Assembly (NCBI GenBank): GCA_964599655.1
Contig: CAZRGV010000026.1
Coordinates: forward strand, 1 to 56,400
Source: CAZRGV01 sp964599655
Lineage (GTDB): Bacteria; Planctomycetota; Planctomycetia; Isosphaerales; Isosphaeraceae
Length of the DNA stretch: 56,400 bases
Direction of reading: 5' to 3'
Positions 30,401 through 38,930 of the stretch are shown here, in pieces (the stretch's first letter is position 1; each line of letters starts with the position of its first letter). Below the pieces are notes generated by a model. That model was not told the origin of the DNA and searched no databases. It saw only the letters and a program-made list of their open reading frames with translations. A program made the position numbers and the translations under genes.

Positions 30401-30603
30401 GGCCCATCCTGATGACAAGCCTCACCACGATCTTCGGCTTGTTGCCCCTGGCTCTCGGCATCGGGGCCGGGGCCCAGATGCAACAACCGCTCGCCATCGC
30501 GGTCATTGGCGGATTGATCACGAACATGCTCCTTACCCGGTTGCTCATCCCGGTCGGCTACCTCGTCCTCGCGGGTCGCCGTTCGGGGCAGAGCCTCGCC
30601 TGA
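27457..30603 (+). CDS. RND efflux pump permease, HAE-1-like
   Basis: 1,048 residues from ATG 27457, which overlaps the adaptor's stop by 4 nt. It has twelve expected transmembrane segments in two halves, with large periplasmic loops. The proton relay of TM4 carries two adjacent aspartates in IGLIIDDTVVVIENI (about 415-417) and TM10 has the Lys in DVKNGIILIEYI (about 948), as in AcrB-type drug pumps rather than CusA-type metal pumps. RYPDRIRYD and the PSFxxxPGY-like loop segments fit the family. It should export hydrophobic or amphiphilic compounds using proton motive force, with the adaptor and TolC-like protein. The substrate is not determinable. Confidence 0.95.
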   Translation: MTSTPQPPADTKPPTESGGFNLVAWARPYFGLIALTTALLSALGVYYMTRMPSNIYPEAAFPRVVIIAQSPGLAVKDVEIAVTRPIEEAASIVLNVVRIRSKSVRGASELSIDFAPGTDMVQALNDVRARLAEVISKLPPGTTTLAERQTPSVFPIISFAVTGGKNPSELYDYAYFDLRPRVTSIPDVSYVTVQGGDIREIVIEVEPEALVAAGLSISDVADRIGKEHRLRAVGRLDRGVLQYQVLTDTQAEAPMDLEKVVIAEKNGQPIRIRDLGRVLVTHQDRLVATRSNGKDCVVLTVFRRMGGNVVTVSNDLKAVLADAAKSAPPGVRIVPVYDEALFSQDAISSVRDAILIGGGLSVVVLLAFLKSVRATVIATLAIPLSLVISFIFLYLTGDSLNLMSLGGLAVAIGLIIDDTVVVIENIARHLAEGQTGDAAVDRASKEISGAVVGSTLTTILVFLPLAFVKGMVGQFFQSLALALTVSLLVSMVVSLTIIPVLAAKFLGRKPMPTSGPIYNLLANRYEGLLRVGLRFPRTAVVVSLLAVVPGWWIVTHLQTGFMPDMDEGSFVLDYYMPVGTSLTKTDSVMRRVEQVLLKTPDIEGYIRRTGAELGFFATEPYTGDVLIVLKPPGQRRPMEQVIESVRRDLEKAVPELPVEFTPSIQNQINNLSGVESPIEVKVFGSDYAEIRRLATAVGKVMESVPGLVDINTNVLMGNPDIVVRPDSVATARVGLTVMDVEAQLNAALYGQVASTLPEKDRMTNIRVRYPDRIRYDRDHLGRLPISLATATPAAVAATTLTMSGVGFVTLDQLAAIRTLRTANELNRENLQPVINVTASLEGRDLGTVSRELQDKLAVLKFPPGYRWELAGDYRSQQETFASLLMVLIVSASLIFLLLGFQFKSLKLPLLIFMAQPVSLASAMFALWLTGTPLNISSFLGAILLIGLDVKNGIILIEYIGQLQNEGVSLREALLQAGRTRFRPILMTSLTTIFGLLPLALGIGAGAQMQQPLAIAVIGGLITNMLLTRLLIPVGYLVLAGRRSGQSLA

Positions 30604-30737
30604 GTCCGCCAAACTCGACCGACCGAATCCCTACTGGTCCGACGATTCGCCCCCAGGTATGTTGTGAGCGATCTCCGCGACTCAGCAAGCTCGCGACGAG
30701 GTTGAGCATCGTCCACAACGCCTGGGGGCCCGTCGCC

Positions 30738-31805
30738 ATGGCATCCTCGGTCTTACTCGCAATCGTTCTGGTCGCTCAGAGCTCGACCATCACGAGTCCG
30801 GTCGGAACCGGCAAGGCCGGCGACTCGGGCGATGAAGGTCCGGCCTCGAAAGCCCAGTTGAACGCCCCGTTCGACCTGGCGTTCGACAAGGCCGGAAACC
30901 TCTATCTCGCCGACACGTTCAACCATCGAATTCGCCGCGTGGAGGCCCGAACGGGTCTCATCACCACCATCGCGGGCAATGGCACGAAAGGCTTCTCCGG
31001 CGATGGTGGCCCCGCCGCCAAGGCGCAGCTCAACGAGCCGTACGGCCTGGTCATCGACGACCAGGGGAACCTCTACTTCGCCGACCGCCTCAACTACCGA
31101 GTCCGCCGCGTTTCGACGAAGTCCGGGATCATCACGACGATAGCCGGTAACGGTTCAAAGGTGTATTCGGGAGATGGCGGACCAGCCACAAACGCGGGAC
31201 TCGCCGAGCCCAACGGCGTGGCGCTCGACGGCCATGGCCGCCTCTTGATCGCCGACGTCGCCGACCATCGCATCCGAGCCATCGATCTGGCCTCGGGTCA
31301 GATCTCCACCTTCGCCGGGACCGGCAAGGGCCGTCACGAGGGGGACGGAGGCCCGGCCTCCGAGGCCTCGATCTTCGGCGCAAGGGCCGTCGACGTCGGC
31401 CCTGACGGCACGGTCTACATCCTCGAGCGCCAGGGAAACACCCTCCGCGCTGTCGATCCCAAGACCGGGATCATCACCACCATCGCCGGAACAGGCCGCA
31501 AAGGCTACACCGGCGATGGCGGCCCGGCTTTGGAAGCCACCTTCGATGGTCCGAAAGAGCTGGCGATCGATCGCGACGGCGACATTCTGATCGTCGACAC
31601 CGAGAACCACGCGATCCGCCGGATCGACGCCAAGACCGGGCTCATCACCACCGTCGCCGGCAACGGCAAGCAAGGCGGTCAGGGGGATGGAGGACCGGCG
31701 ACGAGCGCTCAACTCGATCGCCCGCATGGAGTTGCGGTCGGACCTGACGGCGCCGTGTGGATCGGAGATACCGGCAACCACCGCATTCGTCGGGTTGCCC
31801 CTTGA
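30738..31805 (+). CDS. Secreted NHL-repeat beta-propeller protein
   Basis: About 355 residues from ATG 30738, which opens a hydrophobic stretch MASSVLLAIVLVAQSS; the frame is open to TTG 30702. The rest is a run of six repeats of about 55 residues of the form (D/N)GxLYxADxxNHRIRRV...TGxITTxAGxGxxGxxGDGGPAxxAxLxxPxG, the NHL pattern of a six-bladed propeller. No catalytic residues are apparent. Such proteins bind ligands or line the cell surface; no partner is suggested by the neighbours. It follows the RND pump by about 130 bp and could share readthrough transcription. Confidence 0.9.
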   Translation: MASSVLLAIVLVAQSSTITSPVGTGKAGDSGDEGPASKAQLNAPFDLAFDKAGNLYLADTFNHRIRRVEARTGLITTIAGNGTKGFSGDGGPAAKAQLNEPYGLVIDDQGNLYFADRLNYRVRRVSTKSGIITTIAGNGSKVYSGDGGPATNAGLAEPNGVALDGHGRLLIADVADHRIRAIDLASGQISTFAGTGKGRHEGDGGPASEASIFGARAVDVGPDGTVYILERQGNTLRAVDPKTGIITTIAGTGRKGYTGDGGPALEATFDGPKELAIDRDGDILIVDTENHAIRRIDAKTGLITTVAGNGKQGGQGDGGPATSAQLDRPHGVAVGPDGAVWIGDTGNHRIRRVAP

Positions 31806-31951
31806 GTTTCGGAATGGCGAACCTGTGTTCCCAAAACAACTTAACAGTGATCGGGGAGTCGCCCTCGAGACTTGGGGCTCGACGAAAGCCCTGCCGGTTC
31901 GTTAGGCTGTACGGGTGGTAACACCTCTCACCTGACGGATCGCCCACGGTC

Positions 31952-33028
31952 ATGAATTCGGTCGTCCCGCCCTTCGAGCCTCATCCACTCTTGCGGGGCG
32001 GTCACATTCAGACCATCGCGGGTCGCTATCTTCCGGGACGGCCGATTCGCCTCCAGGCGTCGCAACATGAGATTCCGCTTGAGGATGGAGATCGACTCTC
32101 CATCCTCGACTCGATTCCCGCCGGCTGGCACCCCGGCGATCCCGCCGCGATCCTTTTGCATGGACTTTCCGGCTGTGCGCGGGCCCCTTATGCCACTCGG
32201 TTGACAGATCGACTGGTTCGGCTTGGCGTTCGGGCGGTGCGGATGAATCTGAGAGGGGCCGGGTCGGGCTTCGGCCTGGCTCGCGGTATCTATCACGGCG
32301 GACGAACCGAGGACGTCCGCGCGGTGGTCAAATGGACTGCGGAGCGATCAAGTGGCTCGCCGATCGCCCTGATCGGCTTTTCCCTGGGAGGCAACCTCGC
32401 CTTGAAGCTGTCGGCCGAGGCCGTGGACGAACCGTTGACCGGACTGGATTGCGTTCTGGCCGCCAGCCCACCGCTCGATCTTGCCGCGTCCTGCCGACAG
32501 ATCCAGCGCGACGAAAACCGTCTCTACAATCGCAATTTCCTCCGCGCCCTCCGCGGCGAAGTGGCGCGACTCCACGCGGCGTTTCCTGAGCTCGGGTCCG
32601 TCGACCTCTCACGCGTAACAAGCCTCTACGAGTTCGACAACGTTTACACCGCGCCCAGAAATGGGTTCGCCAACGCGGAAGATTACTACACCCGCTCCAG
32701 CGCCGGTCCGCTTCTGCCTCGGATCGCGCTTCCCGGACTGGTTGTTCATGCCGAGGATGACCCGTTCATTCCCCTGGCGTCCATCTTGCAATGCTCCTTC
32801 CCCCCCCAATTGCGACTGGAGTTGATCCCCAAGGGAGGGCACATGGGCTTCATCAGCCGTTCGCCCTGGAATGGTGACCGCCGCTGGCTCGATTCCCGGT
32901 TGGCGGCCTGGCTCATCGAGCACTGGGGTCTGAATGGTCGAGGGAACTCGCATGCCCGCCCCTCTCGCGTCCTCAATGGGAACCCGGAAGGAGGCTCTGC
33001 GGCTTATGCCCACCACCAAACTGAATAA
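31952..33028 (+). CDS. YheT/ABHD-type alpha/beta hydrolase
   Basis: 358 residues. The N-terminal PLLRGGHIQTI is characteristic of the YheT family. The catalytic triad is visible: Ser144 in GFSLGGN, an aspartate in HAEDDPF (269 or 270) and His297 in GGHMGF. An oxyanion-region HGLSG precedes them. It should be a cytoplasmic esterase or lipase-like enzyme; no substrate is known for most family members. The last 30 residues are Arg/Asn-rich and overlap the start of the next gene by 23 bp, indicating coupling. Confidence 0.93.
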   Translation: MNSVVPPFEPHPLLRGGHIQTIAGRYLPGRPIRLQASQHEIPLEDGDRLSILDSIPAGWHPGDPAAILLHGLSGCARAPYATRLTDRLVRLGVRAVRMNLRGAGSGFGLARGIYHGGRTEDVRAVVKWTAERSSGSPIALIGFSLGGNLALKLSAEAVDEPLTGLDCVLAASPPLDLAASCRQIQRDENRLYNRNFLRALRGEVARLHAAFPELGSVDLSRVTSLYEFDNVYTAPRNGFANAEDYYTRSSAGPLLPRIALPGLVVHAEDDPFIPLASILQCSFPPQLRLELIPKGGHMGFISRSPWNGDRRWLDSRLAAWLIEHWGLNGRGNSHARPSRVLNGNPEGGSAAYAHHQTE

Positions 33029-33356
33029 ATACCGCGCCGCCATCGACGTCCTTCAGAGAGGGCGCGACATGCTGGTTGCCGAGCTGGCCGAGACCGTGCT
33101 CGACCAGGCCGACGACCTCATGGACGGGGGCTACCTCCTCAACGAGTTCCTCGAGAACCACGGAACCCGGCTGCACTTTCTCGGCTTGCTCGTCTCGCAG
33201 CTTGAGCAGTCGGCCGAGGCCCTCGACGAGGCCGAGGCCAAGACGCCGCCTCCCCCGCAGACGCCGCCCAAGCGTCGCCGAACCCGTTCCCGGAGCCCCA
33301 AGGGGAAAAAGCTCCAGCGCCAGTCGTCGCCCGAAGGCTCGCCCGACGACGTTTGA
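33006..33356 (+). CDS. Small helical protein with basic tail, unknown
   Basis: 116 residues from ATG 33006, with AAGGAGG at 32988-32994; further in-frame ATGs upstream lie inside the hydrolase gene. Residues 1-75 are predicted helical (KLNKYRAAIDVLQRGRDMLVAELAETVLDQADDLMDG...LLNEFLENHGTRLHFLGLLVSQLE). The last 40 are Pro, then Arg/Lys-rich, possibly nucleic-acid binding. I do not recognise the family. The tight linkage to the hydrolase suggests co-expression. Confidence 0.75.
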   Translation: MPTTKLNKYRAAIDVLQRGRDMLVAELAETVLDQADDLMDGGYLLNEFLENHGTRLHFLGLLVSQLEQSAEALDEAEAKTPPPPQTPPKRRRTRSRSPKGKKLQRQSSPEGSPDDV

Positions 33357-33371
33357 ATCCCCAGCCCGTCC

Positions 33372-33400
33372 GGTCGGGCGCGAGACGAGCACGCCCGACC
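33372..33400. terminator. Perfect hairpin between convergent genes
   Basis: GGTCGGGCG (33372-33380) pairs with CGCCCGACC (33392-33400), a 9-bp perfect stem with an 11-nt loop. It lies in the 81-bp gap between the small helical protein gene and the stop of the DUF4159 gene. It has no T-run, but position and symmetry suit a bidirectional terminator. Confidence 0.5.
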
Positions 33401-33437
33401 CATTCGCTCCCGCCCCGCAACGGGCCAACTGACCCAC

Positions 33438-35750
33438 TCAGGGCAACGTCGCGTAAATCACGACGTTCGCGGCAATCCGCAACGCGCTCTCGTGCGTATA
33501 CCCCTTGCAGTCGAGCCCTTGCTGCCGTTCCAAGGCGCATCCAATGTCGTATCGTGAGTAGATGACCGCCCAGTGGCCGTTCAGCTTGATCCCCTCGAGC
33601 TGCGGCAGGGCCTGTCCGCCCCCCGCCGACCGGGTGTACTGCACGTTCGACAGATCGAAGCCGCCGTTCATATGATAAATCTCGTCGTCCGGCGGAATCG
33701 GAATCAGGGGGTTTTCGGGTAAGAGCTCCGCAACGAACTTGCGGAAGGCCGTGTCGAACGACGTGCTGCCGCACGCCGAGTCGGCGAAGATCACGCCGCC
33801 GCCGGGCTCCAGGTGCCGTCGGAGCCGCTCCATATCCTCGGGGGAAAATGACATCGACCCTCGCCCGTGAATGTAGATCAACGGGTAATAAACGAGGTTC
33901 GGGTCGCGGGCGTAGAGCTCCTTGTGGTTGATCACCACGTCCATCTTCAGCTTGTCGCGAAGCATCGTCGCCAGGTTGGGAATCGCCAATGGCGCGATGT
34001 TCCACTCCCCCGCGTGCTTCAACTTCGCGATGTAGAGCGCGCCTCGCTTGGCCGTCTCGGACTTGAACTGGACGGTCTTGTGAACTTCGAGCTTGTCGGC
34101 GGGCAGCTCTCGACCGGTGGCGTAGTCGACGACGTTCTGGCCCACTCGCAACGACTTGACGACCAGCGGGTGGTCAGGCTGATTCTCCGCCTGGTTCCAG
34201 CCGCAGGAGAGATCCACCGGCGTATAGATCACCACGGTCCGGCAGCCGTGCTCGATGCCCCAGAGCGAGTGGACGTCAGGGCTGAGCAGGAACTTCGAGC
34301 GCCAGACGGCGTGATCCTCGGGAAGCGGCTTGAGCTCGTAATCCTGCTCGGGAAAGACCTCCTCCATCAAAGCACGGAAGCCGTTGTCGAATTCGGGCCG
34401 CGAGCAGCACGCCTCGGCGAAGATCAGGCCCCCTTGCTCGACATACTCACGGAGCCTTTGCTTTCCCTGGGCCGTGAAGATCGGGGCCTCATGGCCGCTG
34501 ATGTAGAGGATGGGAGCCATCAGCAAGTCCTCGACCGAGGCCACGTTCGGATCGACGACTTGCCATGTGAGCAGATGCTTCCAGTCTCTCGAAACAACAC
34601 CAACGAGGTTCCGAATGTCGTCGTGATCGTTATCCCAATCGTTTCCTGGGGCATGCCGGCACTTGTTGATGATAACCGGCGCCCGTCCCTTGGCCAGGAA
34701 CAAGAGCGCGAAGCTGGTCGCCACGATCGGCTCTTGCTCGGTCGCGTTTCGGGGATTGACCCAGTAGCCGGTCAGCTTGTCCTGCTCGTGGACGAGGTAT
34801 TCCGCTCCTTCGCGATACCAGTCGTGCTCGCCGAAGAAGCGCTGGCCGGTCAAACGTCCGGCCCGTTCCAGACCGTACAGATAGTAGTACTTCCAGAGCT
34901 GCCCCTTGCCCCAGTTTTCACTGACCCGGAAGTTCCTGCCCATCCAGTCCATGGCGCGTTGGAGGTCGATGTTGATGCCGCCCTTGCCGCAGTTGCGGAC
35001 GTCGCCGTTGGGAAGCAGAACCTCCTGGCCCTCGAATCGCTTGAGGCCGGAAATCACCAGGCTGGAGATCCCCGCGCAGGTCATGCTGGCTGTCGGGCTG
35101 TCGGCCGCGTGCGGCATGTACCCCCAGCTTCCGTCGCCGCGCTGCGCCATCTCCCAGTACTGCCGAGCCCGAACCCAGACCTCCGGCTTGACCGGAATGC
35201 CCACCTCGGCCGCGGCGTTCAGGCCGAGCAGGGCATATTGCGAGTTCGAATTGTCGCCAGCCTGAGCCTTATCCATGTCGTAAGTCCAGGCACCCGGCCA
35301 GTCGTTGTTATGATCTCCCGGCCGGATCTGGGCCCGCTCCAGCCACTCGACGTTCCGGGCAATCTGCAAGCGGTAACGCTCGGGATTCGCCGTGGCGAAG
35401 ACCATGGTTTGCAGGGCCACTGAATAGGTCCGTCCCAGGTCGTTGGCCGTGAACTGCGAGAGGAAGTCGAGCGCCCGATCGATGGGCTGCGAACCGACCT
35501 TCTCACCCGCCGTCAACAAGGCGAGCGTGACCAGCGAGGTCGTCCCGGTGTGGGCTCGATGATCGGCGTCGGGCCAGGAGCCGTCGGCCTGCTGCTGCTG
35601 GAGCAGGTAGCGGACGCCGTTTCGGATGGCGTCCTCCACCTCCTGCCGTGTCACGTCCCCTCGGGCCTGTCGAGGTCCCGGCGCCCACGAAAAGGCGGCC
35701 AAGCCCACGACAAAAAGCAGAACCGGCCATTCGATGCGGGCCCTGGACAT
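33438..35750 (-). CDS. Secreted protein: prenyltransferase/squalene-cyclase-like toroid plus two DUF4159 domains
   Basis: 770 residues from ATG 35750, which has GGGAGG upstream; the frame extends 11 codons further. The signal segment WPVLLFVVGLAAFSWAPG is near the start. Residues about 45-330 show terpenoid-cyclase-like repeats: the opening AIRNGVRYLLQQQQADGSWPD and later QYWEMAQRGDGSWGYMP are QW-type motifs. Two DUF4159 domains follow (about 360-520 and 560-770), each with a YPLIYIxGRGxxxF or ILYISGHE strand and a GGxIFADSxCG or GGLIFAEACCS motif, features of a class I glutamine-amidotransferase-like fold. Planctomycetes often encode this family beside MoxR, DUF58 and BatA genes, as here (established pattern to my knowledge). 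It is possibly part of the same envelope system. Enzymatic activity is not shown. Confidence 0.9.
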   Translation of the reverse strand: MSRARIEWPVLLFVVGLAAFSWAPGPRQARGDVTRQEVEDAIRNGVRYLLQQQQADGSWPDADHRAHTGTTSLVTLALLTAGEKVGSQPIDRALDFLSQFTANDLGRTYSVALQTMVFATANPERYRLQIARNVEWLERAQIRPGDHNNDWPGAWTYDMDKAQAGDNSNSQYALLGLNAAAEVGIPVKPEVWVRARQYWEMAQRGDGSWGYMPHAADSPTASMTCAGISSLVISGLKRFEGQEVLLPNGDVRNCGKGGINIDLQRAMDWMGRNFRVSENWGKGQLWKYYYLYGLERAGRLTGQRFFGEHDWYREGAEYLVHEQDKLTGYWVNPRNATEQEPIVATSFALLFLAKGRAPVIINKCRHAPGNDWDNDHDDIRNLVGVVSRDWKHLLTWQVVDPNVASVEDLLMAPILYISGHEAPIFTAQGKQRLREYVEQGGLIFAEACCSRPEFDNGFRALMEEVFPEQDYELKPLPEDHAVWRSKFLLSPDVHSLWGIEHGCRTVVIYTPVDLSCGWNQAENQPDHPLVVKSLRVGQNVVDYATGRELPADKLEVHKTVQFKSETAKRGALYIAKLKHAGEWNIAPLAIPNLATMLRDKLKMDVVINHKELYARDPNLVYYPLIYIHGRGSMSFSPEDMERLRRHLEPGGGVIFADSACGSTSFDTAFRKFVAELLPENPLIPIPPDDEIYHMNGGFDLSNVQYTRSAGGGQALPQLEGIKLNGHWAVIYSRYDIGCALERQQGLDCKGYTHESALRIAANVVIYATLP

Positions 35751-35840
35751 GCTCGCGGCCTCCCTGACTTGGTCAAAACGCAACGCCGGTCTTACGATTG
35801 TAGTGTACCCCCGTGATGCCCGTTCGACAAGCGGCGCGAA

Positions 35841-37010
35841 TCACGAACCCGGCGGCTCGTCGCGATCCGTGTCGAGAGTCGAGACCATGTGGGCGTCCAG
35901 CGATGGACCTCGAAGCTCCGGGCCAACCGGCAAACAGCCCACGAACTCACCACGATTCTCGCGCATTTGGCGGCAATAGACCTCAAACCCATCCTTGGAA
36001 AAGGCTGGTGGCGAGGGCAGGCAATGGTCCGCCAGAATGCGGAGGGGTGGCTCGCCGACCACCTCTGGATGACGATCCGAAGGATCGATCCGAATCGGGA
36101 CGACGCGCAGTTTCCATTCCTTTTCACCGGGTTGCCGGACCAGATACGCCAGTGAGGCTGACCCGTCGGGCGTACTCGACAGGCAGGGAAAGCGTTCGGA
36201 GGGGGCGTTTTCCTCACCGTTGACGGACGAGGTGACCGCAGGGGTCAGTCGACCCGCCGCCAGCACGTTCCTGGCCTCCGGATCGATTCGAAACCACCAG
36301 ATCTGTGGGTTGCTGTAGTTCATGTGATTTGGATCGGTCGGCCGCACTCGAACCGCTCCCAGCAGGTAGCCGGTCAGGCGGCCGTCGGTGGGCATCGAGA
36401 TCTCCCCGATGTGAAAGTCGTCGGCCGAGTGACCTGAGGCAGCAGCCCATTGCAGAGGCCACGGCCTCGCGTCGCACCCCTCCTCGCTCGCGTCGGGCTC
36501 CGTCGAACCCTCGAAGGCGAAACGGTAGAGCCGCCCGTTTCCGGACACGAACACGATGCGGGCATCCGGCCCAGGAAGCCAGCAAGGCGGGCTGGTCGGC
36601 AGCACATCGGTCGCCACCTGATTGATGACCTGCCCATCCGGAAAGCTGTAACGGCCCAGGCCGAAATCCTCACCAATCCGTTCGATTCCCTCACAACGCC
36701 GGCGAATCCAGCGCCCCGCCATCTGGCCGCGTCCGCGCTCGTCACGCCAGGGAGCCAGGCTGACGACTTCCAGCGTGTGTTCGTCAGGGAGGGGGATGCT
36801 CTGAACCCGGCCGTTGGCGAGGTTGAGAAACGTCAATCCCTGGCTTCGAGCTCCAGAGGACTCATTGCCGAGATAGACATGCTGTACCGTGAACGGTGTT
36901 CGGATCAACGGATTGGGTTCGCGGAATCGGCCCAGCCCGATCGCGACCAGAACGAGGACCATGAACGCCAGAACGATGAGTCGAACCAAAGAAAGAACCG
37001 AGTGCCCCAT
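35841..37010 (-). CDS. Membrane-anchored propeller-like protein, unknown function
   Basis: 389 residues from ATG 37010, chosen because AAGGGA precedes it and it opens a clean membrane anchor, MGHSVLSLVRLIVLAFMVLVLVAIGLG; the frame runs much further upstream without coherent sequence. The extracytoplasmic part has several W-rich and D/G-rich strand segments (VVSLAPWRDERG, DARIVFVSGNGRLYRF, IWWFRIDPEARN, GSASLAYLVRQPGEKEWKLRVV). These resemble TolB/WD-like propeller blades reporting a text or numeric state. It ends 90 bp upstream of the start of the DUF4159 gene on the same strand, so the two may share an operon. Confidence 0.78.
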   Translation of the reverse strand: MGHSVLSLVRLIVLAFMVLVLVAIGLGRFREPNPLIRTPFTVQHVYLGNESSGARSQGLTFLNLANGRVQSIPLPDEHTLEVVSLAPWRDERGRGQMAGRWIRRRCEGIERIGEDFGLGRYSFPDGQVINQVATDVLPTSPPCWLPGPDARIVFVSGNGRLYRFAFEGSTEPDASEEGCDARPWPLQWAAASGHSADDFHIGEISMPTDGRLTGYLLGAVRVRPTDPNHMNYSNPQIWWFRIDPEARNVLAAGRLTPAVTSSVNGEENAPSERFPCLSSTPDGSASLAYLVRQPGEKEWKLRVVPIRIDPSDRHPEVVGEPPLRILADHCLPSPPAFSKDGFEVYCRQMRENRGEFVGCLPVGPELRGPSLDAHMVSTLDTDRDEPPGS

Positions 37011-37686
37011 TAGCTTCCCTTGAAAAACAACGTCCTGCCCCACGTCACCGGGAGCGTGCCCCTCATTGTCCAGCGATTCGTTCAGATTTGAGGGAGGCCC
37101 GATGCGAAATCCGTTCAGGTACGGCCTTCGTGGGATTTCGAGTGAAACGATGGTGGGCGAGCGCGGATTTCCTGAGAAACCAGCAACGGCACCATCCCGA
37201 TGGGGGAGAGGATTTTGGCCGGAGGCCGGGTTGTCCGAAGTCGAGGACTCGCCGGCCCTGGGCGGTGGTCGTCCAAAGACAACGTCCGCCGCGTCATTCG
37301 GAGTGGGGAAGCTCCGTGATTTGATGGGCTGCAAAGTTCATACCAAACGTGTCGAGAGTCCCTCACAATGTTAGATTCGCAAACGCGGATGTCAAATCAA
37401 GAGCGTGCCGCGCCTCGATTTGCGGTCGATCTCGGGCGACGACGACTCCACTTTGGTCGGTTCCCGACAGCGAGCCAGGGACCCTGGCGGCCGCCGAAGA
37501 CGCGTGCAGGCGTGCCTGATCCAGGCGGTCGGCTTGAATCGGCATGTCGTCCACTACTACAATAGGTCCGGCAATCGCCGGCGGCCGTGCTGGGCGAGGG
37601 GAGGTCGCCGCCAGGCGAACCAGGGCGTTTCGTCCCTCACTCGACGGCGTGCCGGCCGCCCGAACTCCGGAGGGACGGATCACCGC
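37011..37686. other. Divergent intergenic region before moxR
   Basis: 676 bp between the start of the propeller-like gene (minus) and the start of the moxR gene (plus). Overlapping open frames here lack motifs. It probably carries promoters for both directions, but no -35/-10 pair stands out in the GC-rich sequence. Confidence 0.5.
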
Positions 37687-38708
37687 ATGTCAACCGCCGG
37701 CGACCGCATCAGCCAGCTCCTCGACGAATTCCGCCACTCCCGCGACCTGATGCTGACCGAGATCGGCAAGGTCGTCATCGGCCAGCGCGAGGTCATCGAG
37801 CAGATCCTGGCTGCTATCTTCACGAGAGGGCACTGTCTTCTGGTCGGCGTGCCCGGCCTGGCCAAGACACTCCTGGTCAGCTCGATCGCCCGGATTCTCG
37901 ACGTCGGCTTCAAGCGCATCCAGTTCACCCCCGATCTGATGCCGTCAGATATCACCGGCACCAACGTGTTGGAGGNNNNNNNNNNNNNNNNNNNNNNNNN
38001 NNNNNNNNNNNNNNNNNNNNNNNNNNNNNNNNNNNNNNNNNNNNNNNTAACCGAACCCCGCCGAAAACCCAGGCGGCGCTCTTGCAGGCCATGCAGGAAC
38101 GCGAGGTCACGGTCGGCCAGGAGACGCTCCACCTGCCCGACCCCTTTTTCGTCATCGCCACCCAGAATCCGATCGAGCAGGAAGGCACTTACCCTTTGCC
38201 GGAAGCCCAGCTCGACCGGTTCATGTTTGATGTTCGTGTCGGTTACCCCTCGCTGGAGGAAGAGGAAAAGATCCTCGCCGCCACGACCAAGGGGGAAAAC
38301 CCCGAGCTGAAGAAGGTCCTCTCGGCCAAGGCCATCGTCAACCTCCAAAAGCTGGTCACCTCGGTGCAGATTACCGAGTTTCCAGTCAAGTACGTCACCA
38401 AACTGGTCCGGGCGACCCGCCCCACAGACCCCGACGCCCCGCCATTCATCAAGGAACTGGTCGACTGGGGAGCCGGCCCTCGAGCCGGTCAGGCCCTCAT
38501 CCTCGGCGGCAAGGCCATGGCCGCCATGGACGGCCGCTTCAGCGTCTCCTACGATGATATTCGCAAGGTCGCCATCCCCGTGCTCCGGCACCGGATTAGC
38601 ACCAACTTCCAGGCCCAGGCCGAGGGGCAAACCACCGACAGCCTGATTCGCAAGCTACTCGAGACGATCCCAGAGCCCCACATTCCCAAGTACGACCGCA
38701 GGGGCTGA
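37687..38708 (+). CDS. MoxR-family AAA+ ATPase (interrupted by an assembly gap)
   Basis: Start ATG 37687, with GGAGGGA upstream. The N-terminal half gives MSTAGDRISQLLDEFRHSRD, then Walker A GVPGLAKT (54-61) and FTPDLMPSDITGTNVLE. A 72-N gap follows. After it the frame is shifted, but the sequence resumes with NRTPPKTQAALLQAMQEREVTV, then sensor 1 IATQNPIEQEGTYPLPEAQLDRF and the C-terminal lid ending IPKYDRRG. Walker B (LLADE) must lie in the gap. The gene is clearly intact in nature. MoxR ATPases act as chaperones for VWA-domain proteins; here DUF58, BatA and VWA genes follow directly, so it probably matures or activates those products. Confidence 0.92.
37976..38047. other. Assembly gap (72 N) inside moxR, wrong length
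   Basis: The reading frame before and after the gap differs by one, so the true missing length is 1 modulo 3. Using the family's usual spacing between TGTxVLE and EINRTPPKT, about 79 bases should be missing rather than 72. This is an inference from remembered MoxR spacing. Confidence 0.85.
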
Positions 38709-38930
38709 TCCTCCGCTCCCCGACGATCGTCGCGACGCCATGGAGGCTCGATGCAGGCGACCCAACGGACGATCGCGACGGAATCCCCCAGCTTGGTTAG
38801 ATCCCCTCGTCGATGAACTGCCCGGAGCACAAGACGGGCTCGACGGATCGCGTTGGATCGGGGCTCGGGGCCACTCGTCGAACACTCGGCCCCTGGAATT
38901 CGTCATAATAGAGGCGAAGGAGGCAATCGC

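Noticed and set aside
31901..31907. Second isolated GTTAGGC
   Set aside because: No partner core or hairpin within attC distance.
33867..35423. Plus-strand 518-residue open frame
   Set aside because: Lies antisense to the DUF4159 gene, which has a signal peptide, QW-like repeats and DUF4159 motifs; the shadow has none.
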